From DAITPV01 sp050692555 (GTDB lineage Bacteria; Actinomycetota; UBA4738; CALAEC01), in NCBI GenBank assembly GCA_050692555.1, contig JBOGVS010000014.1, forward strand, positions 1 to 64,000: a DNA stretch of 64,000 nt, written 5' to 3'. Below, in pieces: positions 8,043-16,875 of this stretch; positions within the stretch are counted from its first letter, which is position 1, and the number at the start of each line of letters is the position of its first letter. Both the position numbers and the translations under genes were made by a program. The notes below the pieces were generated by a model. It made no database searches. It had not been told where the DNA came from and was given only the letters and a program-made list of their open reading frames with translations.

Positions 8043-8148
8043 CTCACCTGATAGGCGCGGATCCGGGCGAAAAGGTGAACCCCGGGCCCGAGAGAAAGGA
8101 GGTCCGTACCCGGGCCGCTCGGGGCTATCCGCGGTTAGGTCCTGGGAG

Positions 8149-8219
8149 CTGGGCCGCCAGGATTCGAACCTGGACTAGTTGGTCCAGAGCCAACCGGGCT
8201 ACCGTTACCCCACGGCCCA
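8149..8219 (-). tRNA. tRNA-Gln (CTG anticodon)
   Basis: The minus-strand sequence folds as a 71-nt tRNA. The acceptor is TGGGCCG paired with CGGCCCA, the discriminator is G, the anticodon stem is GTTGG/CCAAC with loop CTCTGGA (anticodon CTG, codon CAG), and the T-loop is TTCGAAT. CCA is not encoded. It lies near tRNA-Glu and gltX. The gatCAB genes at 38-41 kb suggest it is charged indirectly through Glu-tRNA(Gln). Confidence 0.95.
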
Positions 8220-8304
8220 GAGAGACACCATGCTAGCAGCCGTCCTCGGGGCCGCTTCCCCGCTTGGACGGGGTGAGGTGCCTCGCGTACCATCGAGTCG
8301 CCCC

Positions 8305-8377
8305 GGTCCCTTCGTCTAGCGGCCTAGGACACCACCCTCTCAAGGTGGAGACACGGGTTCAAATCCCGTAGGGACCA
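8305..8377 (+). tRNA. tRNA-Glu (CTC anticodon)
   Basis: A 73-nt tRNA with acceptor GGTCCCT/AGGGACC, anticodon stem CCACC/GGTGG with loop CTCTCAA (anticodon CTC, codon GAG), T-loop TTCAAAT and discriminator A. CCA is not encoded. Its 3' part overlaps, on the opposite strand, the last 19 bases of the frameshifted cyclase reading frame. Confidence 0.95.
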
Positions 8378-9629
8378 CGGGTCCCTTGCCCCTCAGCCGC
8401 TGCGCGCGCGGTGTGAAGGCGGAGCGCGCCAGACACGCCCTTGAGTTCCACCGGTCCGATCTCGGTCAACGTAACGGATTCAGCATCCGTGGCGTCCACG
8501 ACCTCCTGGCTCACCACCACCTCACCGGGCCTGGCGTAGTCGGCGATCCTCGCCGCGAGATTGACCGTACGGCCGAAGTAGTCACCTTCCTGGAAGACCA
8601 CCGGCCCCGCGTGGAGCCGACATGGGCAGGCGGGAGACCGTGACTGGCGACGCCCTCGACCATCTCGAGGGCCGCGAGCACCGCACCACCGGGTTCCTGG
8701 AAATAGAACATCACCCCGTCGCCGAGCCACTTGACGGGCTTCCCCCCGTGCTCTTGGGAGGACCGCCGGACCAGACGTGCCAGCCGCGCCGCCAAGTCCG
8801 CAGCAGCCTCATCCCCCCGCTCCTCGGTCAGCCGCGTGTACCCCGTGATGTCGAGGAAGCACACCGCCGGCGGACGGTGCAACCGACTGTGCAGGCCGGT
8901 TCTTTCCAGTGCGCCCTCGACGTGCTCGACGAAGCCCTTGCTCCAGGCGTGTTCCTGCTGCCCGTGGTAGATGGCCAGGAGCGCCTGCTCGGAGAGAGGG
9001 GCCATCTCGGACCCGAGGTCGGCTTGTGCCTCCAACATCTCGCCCTCCCCCATGCCCGCCTCGAGGAAGGGCAGCTCGACCTCGCTGTGCCACCAGTCCG
9101 TTTCCGTCTCGGCGATCCGGCGCAGACTGTCCCCGCAGACCCGAAGCCACCGCTCGATGACAATGGGCCGGAACCCCTTCGAGAGCTCCAGCTCGACCGC
9201 CGGCACGACCGTCAGCTCGTCCTCGCGGACGTTGTCCTCCGGCCGTGGCTCCGCGAAGCCGACGGCCTCGCGGATCACCCTCAAGAGTTCCAGAGGGATG
9301 CCCGTCCTTGCGCTGAGCTGGTGGAAGGTGGTGCCGCTGAGTCCGGCGAACCGATCGAAAGCGGTCACATCCATGAAGGCGAACGAGAGAGCTCCGTCCC
9401 GGACGGCGGCAGCCATCCCGTCGAGCGGCACGCCGGCCCGCTCCAAGCTCTTTATCCAACGCGCCCTGCGCACGTCACCCGGCGAGAACGCGTCCCCCGC
9501 ACCAGGCGTCAGAATCCCCAGCTCGACCAGACGGCCGACGTAGTCGATCTCGACTCCGGCTCGATGGGCGACCTCTTGCCTCGTGAGTCCGCTCACCGCC
9601 TCAGACGTTCCCGCGGTCCCGGTGTCCAA
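8359..9629 (-). pseudogene. MerR-like HTH / class III adenylate-guanylate cyclase, frameshifted
   Basis: The N terminus (residues 14-70) is a MerR-like winged helix (LTRQEVAHRAGV..). A helical middle domain (about 75-235) resembles the regulatory domain of actinobacterial Rv1264-type cyclases. The C-terminal class III cyclase domain begins at about residue 250 with both metal-binding aspartates (FLDITGYT; WLGDGVMF). Near 8610-8620 the frame shifts: the expected continuation LHAGPVVFQEGDYFGRTVN and NLAARIA, carrying the transition-state Asn/Arg pair, is in another frame down to 8359. One missing base (a C in the GGCTCCACG stretch) would explain it, so it may be a sequencing error. Its start overlaps the upstream membrane gene by 29 bases. 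Confidence 0.8.
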
Positions 9630-9918
9630 GCCGACCGAACCACGACCGTATCCGGTCTCCCGTCAGCCACCACCCGGTGGCGAAGGTGACCAGAGCGGCG
9701 ACCGGGAAGAAGACCAGGCCGAAGCCCCGAAGGCCCTCGAGGGTTCCCTCCCCGGTGGGGAAGGACGGCTCACGCTCTCCCCAGCTCAACACGATCGACA
9801 CCGTGGCGACGACGCAGACCACCGCGAGCGCCAGGAAGATCACGCCGAGAGCGGTGGTCCACACCTCGAACCACCGCGTTCGCCCGCGCCCGTACCGGGG
9901 CCGTTTCCAGAGCGGCAT
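9601..9918 (-). CDS. Small two-helix membrane protein
   Basis: A 105-residue protein with a basic N terminus and two transmembrane segments (about 20-45 and 68-88) separated by a short acidic loop. Its ATG shares one base with the gltX stop (TGATG), and its end overlaps the start of the cyclase gene by 29 bases, so it is translated between gltX and the cyclase. No family is recognised. Its place immediately before a signalling cyclase may be functional or simply operon packing. Confidence 0.7.
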   Translation of the reverse strand: MPLWKRPRYGRGRTRWFEVWTTALGVIFLALAVVCVVATVSIVLSWGEREPSFPTGEGTLEGLRGFGLVFFPVAALVTFATGWWLTGDRIRSWFGRLGHRDRGNV

Positions 9919-11342
9919 CAGGCGGCGACCCGGCGGAGCCGTTCCAGGGTCCGTTCCTTCCCCAGCAGGGCCATGGACTCGAACAGGGGCGGAGAGATCA
10001 GGGTGCCGGTGACCGCCGCGCGCACCGGCTGGAAACCCTTCCGCTTGGAGAGCCCCCGCTCCTCAGCCAGCGTCTCCAATGTTGACTTGATCTCCTCCGT
10101 CGACCACTCCTCGAGCTGGTCGAGGCGCTTGGCCACCTCCACCAGGTACTCACCCTGCCCGCCCAGCATCTTCCGGGCCTTCTGGTCCGGCTCCACGTCC
10201 TCGAACAGGAACCGCAGCAGGCCGGGTGCCTCGGAGAGCAGCTTCATGCGCTCCTGAACCAGGGGCGCAGCGTCTCGGAGGACGTCCGGATCCGCATCGA
10301 TCCCCGCCTCGGCCAGCGCCTCGCTGAGCAGCTCCACGAACCTGACCGGATCCATCTCCCGGATGTAGTGGCCGTTCATCCACTTGAGCTTCTCCCGGTC
10401 GAAGGCCGCAGGGTTGCGCGAGACCCGAGCCAGGTCGAACTTCTCAACCAGCTCGTCCCGGGTAAAGAACGTGGTGTGGTCGTCGTACGACCAGCCCAGG
10501 AGGGCCAGGTAGTTGACCATGGCCTCGGGCAGGAACCCCTGGTCCCGGAAAGTCTCCACAGCCACCGACCCATGTCGCTTGGACAGCGGATGGCGGTCCG
10601 GCCCCAGCAGCAGGGGGACGTGCGCGTACCCGGGGAGCCGCCTCGCCCCCAGCGCCTCCAGGAGCAGGATCTGGCGGGGCGTCGACGAGTGAAGGTCCTC
10701 ACCCCTGATCACGTGGGTCATCTCCATCTTCCAGTCGTCGACCGCCGCCGCCAGCAGATAGGTGGGGCTCCCGTCGGAGCGGAGCATCACGAAGTCCCGG
10801 ATGTCCGAGGCCGGAAACACGGACGGCCCCCGGATCAGATCGTCCACCCGCACGTCCCGGCCGGGCGTGGCGAACCGGAAGGCCTTGGGCCGTCCCTCTT
10901 CCTCGAACCGCGCCCGGTCCTCTTCGGTCAGCTTGCGGCAACGGCCGTCGTACCCGGGCGGCTCCCCGCGGGCCAGGGCCTCCTTGCGCCGCTGCTCGAG
11001 CTCCTCCGGGGTGCAGTAGCAGGGGTAGGCGCTCTCGTCGGCCAGGAGCCGGTCCACCGCCTCCCGGTAGATGTCGAGTCGCTCGGTCTGGCGGTACGGG
11101 CCGTACGGACCACCGACGCCGGGGCCCTCGTCCCAGTCCAGGCCCAGCCACCGAAGCACGTCCTGGATCCCTTGCACGGACTCTTCGGTGGTCCGTTCCC
11201 GGTTGGTGTCCTCGATCCGGAGAACGAACGTGCCTCCATGGTGACGCGCGAACAGCCAGTCGTACAGCGCGGTCCGGGCGTTCCCCACGTGGAGGTAGCC
11301 GCTGGGCGCCGGTGCGAACCGTACCCGGACCGGTTCAGCCAC
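9918..11342 (-). CDS. gltX: Glutamyl-tRNA synthetase
   Basis: Charges tRNA-Glu with glutamate (class I synthetase, cytosol). The HIGH motif is HVGN at residues 18-21 and the KMSKS motif is LSKRH at 253-257. A Cys-rich segment (CYCTPEE) at 108-114 matches GluRS zinc-region remnants. Full length, 474 residues. In genomes with GatCAB, GluRS is usually non-discriminating and also makes Glu-tRNA(Gln); the tRNA-Gln and tRNA-Glu genes lie about 1.6 kb downstream. It overlaps the upstream FAH-family gene by 8 bases. Confidence 0.96.
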   Translation of the reverse strand: MAEPVRVRFAPAPSGYLHVGNARTALYDWLFARHHGGTFVLRIEDTNRERTTEESVQGIQDVLRWLGLDWDEGPGVGGPYGPYRQTERLDIYREAVDRLLADESAYPCYCTPEELEQRRKEALARGEPPGYDGRCRKLTEEDRARFEEEGRPKAFRFATPGRDVRVDDLIRGPSVFPASDIRDFVMLRSDGSPTYLLAAAVDDWKMEMTHVIRGEDLHSSTPRQILLLEALGARRLPGYAHVPLLLGPDRHPLSKRHGSVAVETFRDQGFLPEAMVNYLALLGWSYDDHTTFFTRDELVEKFDLARVSRNPAAFDREKLKWMNGHYIREMDPVRFVELLSEALAEAGIDADPDVLRDAAPLVQERMKLLSEAPGLLRFLFEDVEPDQKARKMLGGQGEYLVEVAKRLDQLEEWSTEEIKSTLETLAEERGLSKRKGFQPVRAAVTGTLISPPLFESMALLGKERTLERLRRVAA

Positions 11343-12096
11343 CCTGAACCGCCGGGTTCTCCAGCACCCCGATCCCTTCCACCTCGACCTCCACGCGGTC
11401 CCCGGGGGCCATCGGTCCCACGCCGGGAGGGGTGCCGGTCAACACCACGTCGCCCGGGAGCAGGGTGATGGTTCGGGAGATGTACGCGACCAGCTCGGCG
11501 GGCGAGAACACCATCGACGCGGTGCGCCCGGTCTGACGGACTTCCCCGTTCACCCTTCCGGTGACCGTCAGTTCGGCCGGATCGATTTCGGTCTCCACCC
11601 AGGGCCCCAGGGGACAGAACCCGTCCGAGCCCTTGGCCCTGGCCCACTGCCCGTCGCTCTGCTGCCAGTCCCGGGCGGTGACGTCGTTGGCACAGGTGTA
11701 GCCGAGGACGTGCTTCAGGGCCTCGTCCTCTCCCACCCGGCGACACAGGCGGCCGATCACCACGGCGAGCTCGGCCTCGTGGTCCACCCGCTCCGAGCCC
11801 GGCGGCAGCGGGATCGGGTCTCCCGGGCCGATCACCGACGTGGCCGGCTTGAGGAACAACATCGGTTCCGCCGGGACCTCGTTCCCGAGCTCCGCGGCGT
11901 GCTCTGCGTAGTTCCGGGCCACCCCCACGACCTTGGAGGGGATCACCGGTGAGAGGAGCCGGACATCCTCGAGGGGGACGTCTTCCCCGGAGGGCAGCGG
12001 GTCCTCGAAGAACGTCCCCCGAAGGACGCGGACCTCTTCGCCATCGACGAACCCGGTGGCGATCCGGTCGCCGTGGCGGAACCGGACGAGTCTCAC
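11335..12096 (-). CDS. Fumarylacetoacetate hydrolase-family protein
   Basis: A 253-residue FAH-fold enzyme. It has the metal-binding VDHEAELAVVIG (two acidic ligands), the DVTARDWQ segment with the third, and LLPGDVVLTGTPPGVGP near the C terminus. Such enzymes hydrolyse or decarboxylate acylpyruvates, oxaloacetate or homoprotocatechuate intermediates; substrate unassigned. The GTG at 12096 overlaps the ilvE stop as GTGA and is preferred over the ATG at 12114. A FAH-family gene next to gltX is also present in mycobacteria (Rv2993c-Rv2992c), so this pairing is ancient and not specific to the catabolic cluster. Confidence 0.9.
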   Translation of the reverse strand: MRLVRFRHGDRIATGFVDGEEVRVLRGTFFEDPLPSGEDVPLEDVRLLSPVIPSKVVGVARNYAEHAAELGNEVPAEPMLFLKPATSVIGPGDPIPLPPGSERVDHEAELAVVIGRLCRRVGEDEALKHVLGYTCANDVTARDWQQSDGQWARAKGSDGFCPLGPWVETEIDPAELTVTGRVNGEVRQTGRTASMVFSPAELVAYISRTITLLPGDVVLTGTPPGVGPMAPGDRVEVEVEGIGVLENPAVQGG

Positions 12097-13016
12097 TCCA
12101 CGAGCTCGACCCACTCGCGGTACCGGTCGATCTCGCCCTTCACCGCCGCGAAGAAGGTCTGCTGGATCTCCTTGGTCATCGGCCCCCGGGTAGTGGAGCC
12201 GATGGGCCGCCCGTCGACCTCACGAACCGGGGTGATCTCCGCGGCCGTTCCCGTCAGAAACACCTCGTCGGCCGTGTACACGTCTGAACGCACCAGCTTC
12301 TGCTCGATCAGCTCGAACCCCAGGTCTTGGGCGATGGTCATCACCGAGTCCCGGGTGATCCCCATGAGGATCCCGGAGGACTCCGGCGGGGTGATCAACA
12401 CGCCGTTACGGACGATGAACAGGTTCTCGCCGGTCCCCTCGGCGACCACCCCGTCCGGGCTGAGCATGATGGCGTCGTCGTAGCCCGCCTTGATGGCCTC
12501 CACCTTGGCGAGACCCGAGTTGATGTACTGGCCGGTGGCCTTGGCCTTGGCCGGAAGCACGTTGGGGTCGGGCCGCCGCCACGAAGAGATCATCAGCCGG
12601 GCCCCGTTCTCCAGGGCTTCCTCTCCCAGGTACGTCCCCCACGGCCACACCGCTATCGACACGTTCACCGGGGCATACAGGGGGTTGAGCCCCATCTCCC
12701 CGTAGCCGTGGTACACGAGCGGACGGATGTAACACTCCTTCAGCCCGTTGACCCGGACGGTCTGTTTCGCCGCGTCGACCAGCTGGTGCAGGCTGAACGG
12801 GATCTCGATCATGTACACCTGCGCGGATCGGAACAGCCGCTTCATGTGGTCCGTGAGGCGGAACACCCCGGCGCCCTTGGGCGTCTCGTACGCCCGGATC
12901 CCCTCGAACAACCCGCTGCCGTAGTGGAGGGCGTGGGTCAGGACGTGGACCCTGGCGTCCTCCCAGTCGACGAGCTTCCCGTCCATCCAGATCTTGTCGA
13001 CGGCCTGGAGCGGCAT
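12093..13016 (-). CDS. ilvE: Branched-chain amino acid aminotransferase
   Basis: Transfers the amino group between glutamate and the 2-oxo acids of Val, Leu and Ile (PLP fold type IV). The 307-residue protein has the PLP lysine at about K159 (AKATGQY, aligned with E. coli K159) and the phosphate-cup motif AEGTGENLF. The ATG at 13016 with AGGAAGGAG just upstream was chosen over an earlier in-frame start. It is the first gene of the ilvE-FAH-gltX operon. Confidence 0.94.
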   Translation of the reverse strand: MPLQAVDKIWMDGKLVDWEDARVHVLTHALHYGSGLFEGIRAYETPKGAGVFRLTDHMKRLFRSAQVYMIEIPFSLHQLVDAAKQTVRVNGLKECYIRPLVYHGYGEMGLNPLYAPVNVSIAVWPWGTYLGEEALENGARLMISSWRRPDPNVLPAKAKATGQYINSGLAKVEAIKAGYDDAIMLSPDGVVAEGTGENLFIVRNGVLITPPESSGILMGITRDSVMTIAQDLGFELIEQKLVRSDVYTADEVFLTGTAAEITPVREVDGRPIGSTTRGPMTKEIQQTFFAAVKGEIDRYREWVELVE

Positions 13017-13138
13017 CCGGGCTCCTTCCTTGGGTGGCTGACCTGGCCCAAAGGGTACACCCCGTTTCCGCGCCTCGACCAAACGGCGGAGAGGCGGGTT
13101 GCCCCGCCCCTCCGTCGGTCCAGCGTCTGTCGCGAAGG

Positions 13139-13501
13139 CTACATGTAGCCGAGCTCGGTGGCGGACTCCACGAAGACCTGCGTCCCTTTGGTGATCTCCT
13201 CGTCCGTGCCCCCCCAGTAGATGGGACTCTGAAGGTCCTGGACGATGAGCTGGGCCTTGGCGATCAGCCGCTCGCTCTCATCGGACTCCCAGATCTCCAT
13301 CAGCGCGTCCGTCTTTCCCTCGACGATGGACATCCCTCCCGAGCCGTCGGAGTTGAAGAAAGCCTTCGGCTCCGAGCACTTGCCTTCCGCGGCCCACTTT
13401 CCCCAGAAGCCCAGGAACTCCATGAACACTTCCAGGGACTTGGCCTCCCGGCCTGTGGTCGTATTGCCCCACGTGGAGATGATCGCGCCATCCCGTGCCA
13501 T
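13139..13501 (-). CDS. Hypothetical protein
   Basis: A 120-residue soluble acidic protein with alternating helices and strands and a conserved-looking C terminus (QVFVESATELGYM). I recognise no family; size and the pattern suggest a small ferredoxin-like alpha/beta fold such as the YCII/GYD group, but this is weak. GAGGG lies upstream of the ATG. It stands between serA and ilvE in the same orientation. The 13017-13138 gap shows nothing identifiable. Confidence 0.6.
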   Translation of the reverse strand: MARDGAIISTWGNTTTGREAKSLEVFMEFLGFWGKWAAEGKCSEPKAFFNSDGSGGMSIVEGKTDALMEIWESDESERLIAKAQLIVQDLQSPIYWGGTDEEITKGTQVFVESATELGYM

Positions 13502-13574
13502 ACGCCCTCCTTCGGGTCACCGGGCGTGAACAGCAAACCGCTTCCGGCTGTCGGCGGTCAATAGCCCGAAAGGG

Positions 13575-15158
13575 CTACTCTGCCGACAGGACGATCGACC
13601 GCGCGGACTTCATCCCCACGGCCTCGATGATCCGATCGAGCACCTCCGTGGGGATGGGGCTGTCCACGGTGAGCCCCATCAGGGCCAGGCCCCCGGCCTC
13701 CTTGCGGCCCACCTCCATCGAGGCGATATTGATGCCGTCCTCCCCCAGGATGGTCCCCACGGCACCGATCACCCCGGGACGGTCCTCGTACAGGAAGAAC
13801 GCCATGTGCTCGGCAGGGGCCATGTCGACGTCAAAGTCGTACACCCGGACCAGGCGCTCGGCGTTCCGCTTGCCGACCAGGGTTCCCCCCACGCCGACCT
13901 CGCCGTCCTCGGTCTCGGCTCGTAGCAGCACCAAGTTCACGTAGTCCTGGGACTCCACCGACCGCCGCTCGGACACCTCGAGTCCCCGCTCCTTGGCGAT
14001 GGTCGGAGCGTTCACGTAGGAGACCGGCTCGTGGACCACCCCGGTCAGCGCCCCCTTCAACGCCGCCAGGGTGAGGACCCTGGTGTCCCACTCCCCCACC
14101 TTGCCGAGGTACTCGATGGCGATGCTGCGCATCGGCGAGTCGGCCAGGCCGGTGAGGACCCGACCCAGCCGCTCGGCCAGCGGGACGAACGGCCGGACCT
14201 GCTCGCTCACCTCGGCGGCGGCCACGTTGACGGCGTACGGGACGAACTCGCCCCGCAGCGCCAGGCGGACCATCTCCGCGATGGCCAGGCCGGCCTTGTC
14301 CTGGGCCTCCCGGGTCGCCGCCCCCAGGTGGGGGGTGACGATGGCGTCCGGGAAGGAGAACAGAGGGTGCTCGGTGACTGGCTCCTCGGCGAACACGTCG
14401 AGGGCCACACCCCCGAGCCGTCCGGTGCTCAGTGCCTCCACCAGAGCCTCTTCGTCGACGATCCCGCCCCGGGCGGTGTTGACGATCCTGGCGCCTTCCT
14501 TCATCAGCCCCAGCTCCCGCCGACCGATCAGGCCTTCGGTCTCCGGGGTCCTGGGGAGGTGGATCGTGATGAAGTCCGCCTGCACCAGCAGGGCGCCGAG
14601 GTCCGGCATGAGCTCGATCCCCAGCGTGCGGGCCCGGTCGCGCGACACGTAGGGATCGAACGCGATCAGCCGCATCCCGAACGACAGGGCTCGCTGGGCC
14701 ACCATGGTCCCCACCCGGCCCAGGCCGATGATCCCCAGCGTCTTCCCGTGGAGCTCCACCCCCTGGAACCGCTCCCGCTCCCAGTTCCCCGACCGGAGCG
14801 ACGCGTCGGCCGTGGGGACCTTGCGGGCCAGCGCCAGCAGCAGGGCCATGGTGTGCTCGGCGGCGGACAGGATATTGGACTGCGGCGCGTTGACCACCAT
14901 GACGCCACGGCGCGTGGCCGCGTCCACGTCGACGTTGTCCAGCCCGATCCCCGCCCGGGCGATGACCTTCAGGTTCGTCCCCGCCTCGATCACCGCCGCA
15001 TCGACCCTGGTCTGGGAACGAACCACGATCGCGTCGTACAGCCCGATCGACTCGGCCAGAGCGTCGCCCGAGAGATCCTCGCGAACGTCGACCTCGAAAT
15101 CCTGTCGGAGCAGCTCAAGGCCGCGCTCTGACAACGGCTCGGTGACCAGCACCTTCAT
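13575..15158 (-). CDS. serA: D-3-phosphoglycerate dehydrogenase
   Basis: Oxidises 3-phosphoglycerate to 3-phosphohydroxypyruvate, the first step of serine synthesis. The 527-residue protein is the long actinobacterial type: catalytic and NAD domains (GIIGLGRVG; catalytic region TPHLGAAT), then an intervening (ASB) domain from about 320, then a C-terminal ACT domain (about 450-527), the site of serine feedback in the family. An AATACT hexamer (minus strand, 15166-15171) lies 7 bases before the ATG. It lies next to a class V aminotransferase that may supply the next step. Confidence 0.96.
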   Translation of the reverse strand: MKVLVTEPLSERGLELLRQDFEVDVREDLSGDALAESIGLYDAIVVRSQTRVDAAVIEAGTNLKVIARAGIGLDNVDVDAATRRGVMVVNAPQSNILSAAEHTMALLLALARKVPTADASLRSGNWERERFQGVELHGKTLGIIGLGRVGTMVAQRALSFGMRLIAFDPYVSRDRARTLGIELMPDLGALLVQADFITIHLPRTPETEGLIGRRELGLMKEGARIVNTARGGIVDEEALVEALSTGRLGGVALDVFAEEPVTEHPLFSFPDAIVTPHLGAATREAQDKAGLAIAEMVRLALRGEFVPYAVNVAAAEVSEQVRPFVPLAERLGRVLTGLADSPMRSIAIEYLGKVGEWDTRVLTLAALKGALTGVVHEPVSYVNAPTIAKERGLEVSERRSVESQDYVNLVLLRAETEDGEVGVGGTLVGKRNAERLVRVYDFDVDMAPAEHMAFFLYEDRPGVIGAVGTILGEDGINIASMEVGRKEAGGLALMGLTVDSPIPTEVLDRIIEAVGMKSARSIVLSAE

Positions 15159-15165
15159 GGGGGTC

Positions 15166-15171
15166 AGTATT
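15166..15171 (-). promoter_or_regulatory. Candidate -10 element for serA
   Basis: AATACT on the minus strand ends 7 bases before the serA ATG with no ribosome binding site between, consistent with a leaderless transcript. Confidence 0.4.
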
Positions 15172-15259
15172 GCAGTGCGCCACGAACCTGTCCCGGGGCC
15201 TTGCCCCGCGCACCGCCGATGCGGTGAGATGGAGGCCGGTCGAGCCGAGAGGAGGAGCG

Positions 15260-15547
15260 ATGCCCACGTACATCACCCTGATCAAGTGGACGGATCAGGG
15301 GCGGTCCAAGGTCGACAGCCTTCCCGACCGCGTCCAGGAGGTGGAGAAGCGGCTCACGGATCACGGAGCCAAAAACATCGGGAACTGGGTCACGATGGGC
15401 CAGTACGATCAGGTCGCCGTCGTCGAGGCGCCGGACGACGCGACGGCGGGTAAGCTGGCCTTGATGATCGCGGGACGGGGGAACGCCATCACCGAGACCC
15501 TCCGGGGATTCACGATGGACGAGGTCCGGGAGATGCTCAAGGGGTAG
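15260..15547 (+). CDS. GYD-domain protein
   Basis: A 95-residue GYD-family protein (PF08734-like, ferredoxin-like dimeric alpha/beta fold) with the typical PTYITLIKWTDQG start and VTMGQYDQVAVVEAPDD, where family members have a G-x-YD motif. The biochemical role of the family is unknown. GAGGAGGAG lies just before the ATG. It is encoded between serA and the aminotransferase gene; a second GYD protein (34556-34876) is coupled to trpB2. It ends 6 bases before the convergent aminotransferase stop. Confidence 0.85.
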   Translation: MPTYITLIKWTDQGRSKVDSLPDRVQEVEKRLTDHGAKNIGNWVTMGQYDQVAVVEAPDDATAGKLALMIAGRGNAITETLRGFTMDEVREMLKG

Positions 15548-15553
15548 GAGCGC

Positions 15554-16708
15554 TTAGCCGGACCGGGCGAAGACGTCTTCCGCGGCGGCCACCCCGGCCC
15601 CGCGCTTCACGGGGTAGCCCATCGACTCAAGGGTGAGCTCCAGGGCCGCGAGACAGCGAACGATGTCGAATCGGTCGTAGTTGCCCAGGTGGCCGATGCG
15701 GAACACCTTGCCCTTCAGCGGCCCCTGCCCGGGAGCCAGGACGATGCCGTGGTCCCCGCGCACCTTGGCCACGAGCTCATCGCCGTCGATCCGCTCCGGG
15801 GCTCGCACCGCGGTGACCGCCCATGCCCGCTCGGGATGATCGCCGTCCAGGTCCAGGCCCAGAGCCCGGACGCCCTCCTTGGTGGCCTCGGAGAGGGTGC
15901 GATGACGCTCCAGGACCGCCTGGTGACCCTCGTCGAGATAGAGGCGCAGGGCCTCGCGGAGCCCGAGCATCAGGCTGATTGCCGGCGTCCACGGGGCCTC
16001 GGGGTTCGGAAGCTCGTAGGACTTCTGGTATGCCGCCCAGTCGAAGTAGAAACGCGGGCTGGTGGCCTCCCGGGCCGCCGCCCACGCGGCCTCCGACACC
16101 GAAACGAACGCCAGGCCCGGAGTGGCGGAGAGGGCTTTCTGGGAACCGCCGATGGCCACGTCCACACCCCAGGCGTCGCCGCGGAACGGCACCGCGCCGG
16201 CGCTGGAGATCACGTCCACCGCGAACAGAGAGCCAGCATCCCTGGTGACCCTGCCGATGGCCTCGATGTCGTTGACCACACCGGTCGACGTCTCCGAGTG
16301 CTGGGCAAGCACTCCCTTGGCCGGGGCCTCCGACAGGGCCGCAGCGACGTCCTCGGGCCGGACCTCTCTCCCCCACTCGTACTCGATCCTGTGGACGTCC
16401 AGGTGGAAGGCTTCGGCGATCCGGGCGAACCGATCCCCGAAGTACCCGGCCACCGGCACCACGACACGGTCGCCGGGGGAGAACAGGTTGGCCACCGCCG
16501 ACTCCAGGCCCCCGGTCCCGGACGAGGTGAACACCAGGACGTCGTCCTCCGTATCCAGCAGCGCCTTGAGCCCGGCGGTGACCTCGCGCAGCAGCTGACC
16601 GTAGCCCGGGCCCCGGTGGTAGACGAGTGGGCTGCCCTGGGCCAGCAGCACAGAGGGGGGCACCGGCGTTGGGCCTGGAGTCATGAGGATCTCGGGTCGT
16701 TCCGTCAT
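15554..16708 (-). CDS. Class V aminotransferase (alanine/serine-glyoxylate or phosphoserine type)
   Basis: A 384-residue PLP enzyme of the alanine-glyoxylate / serine-pyruvate aminotransferase group. The PLP lysine is K191 (GGSQKAL), with SSGTGGLES (62-70) and the AVDVISSAG Asp loop. CGGAGGGA precedes the ATG. Because no serC is visible and serA is the neighbour, it may act as phosphoserine aminotransferase, as AGT-like enzymes do in some prokaryotes, or convert glyoxylate and alanine to glycine and pyruvate. The choice cannot be made from sequence alone. Confidence 0.88.
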   Translation of the reverse strand: MTERPEILMTPGPTPVPPSVLLAQGSPLVYHRGPGYGQLLREVTAGLKALLDTEDDVLVFTSSGTGGLESAVANLFSPGDRVVVPVAGYFGDRFARIAEAFHLDVHRIEYEWGREVRPEDVAAALSEAPAKGVLAQHSETSTGVVNDIEAIGRVTRDAGSLFAVDVISSAGAVPFRGDAWGVDVAIGGSQKALSATPGLAFVSVSEAAWAAAREATSPRFYFDWAAYQKSYELPNPEAPWTPAISLMLGLREALRLYLDEGHQAVLERHRTLSEATKEGVRALGLDLDGDHPERAWAVTAVRAPERIDGDELVAKVRGDHGIVLAPGQGPLKGKVFRIGHLGNYDRFDIVRCLAALELTLESMGYPVKRGAGVAAAEDVFARSG

Positions 16709-16875
16709 CGTTCCCTCCGGAGACCGTACGGCGAGCCTAGCACGGGGCTCCCGCGGGCCTCGCCCAACGAGGCATGCTAGCCTCCGCCCGTCGCCGCAGC
16801 GACGGATGGAAAGGGGGTGGGGCGTACCGCGCGGCGGGCAATCCGTCGATCCCGCTTCATCTCGAGGAGGAATCC

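Noticed and set aside
15159..15259. Possible riboswitch upstream of serA or the GYD gene
   Set aside because: The region between the divergent genes is only about 100 bases and is accounted for by two promoters; I could not fold a convincing aptamer by eye.
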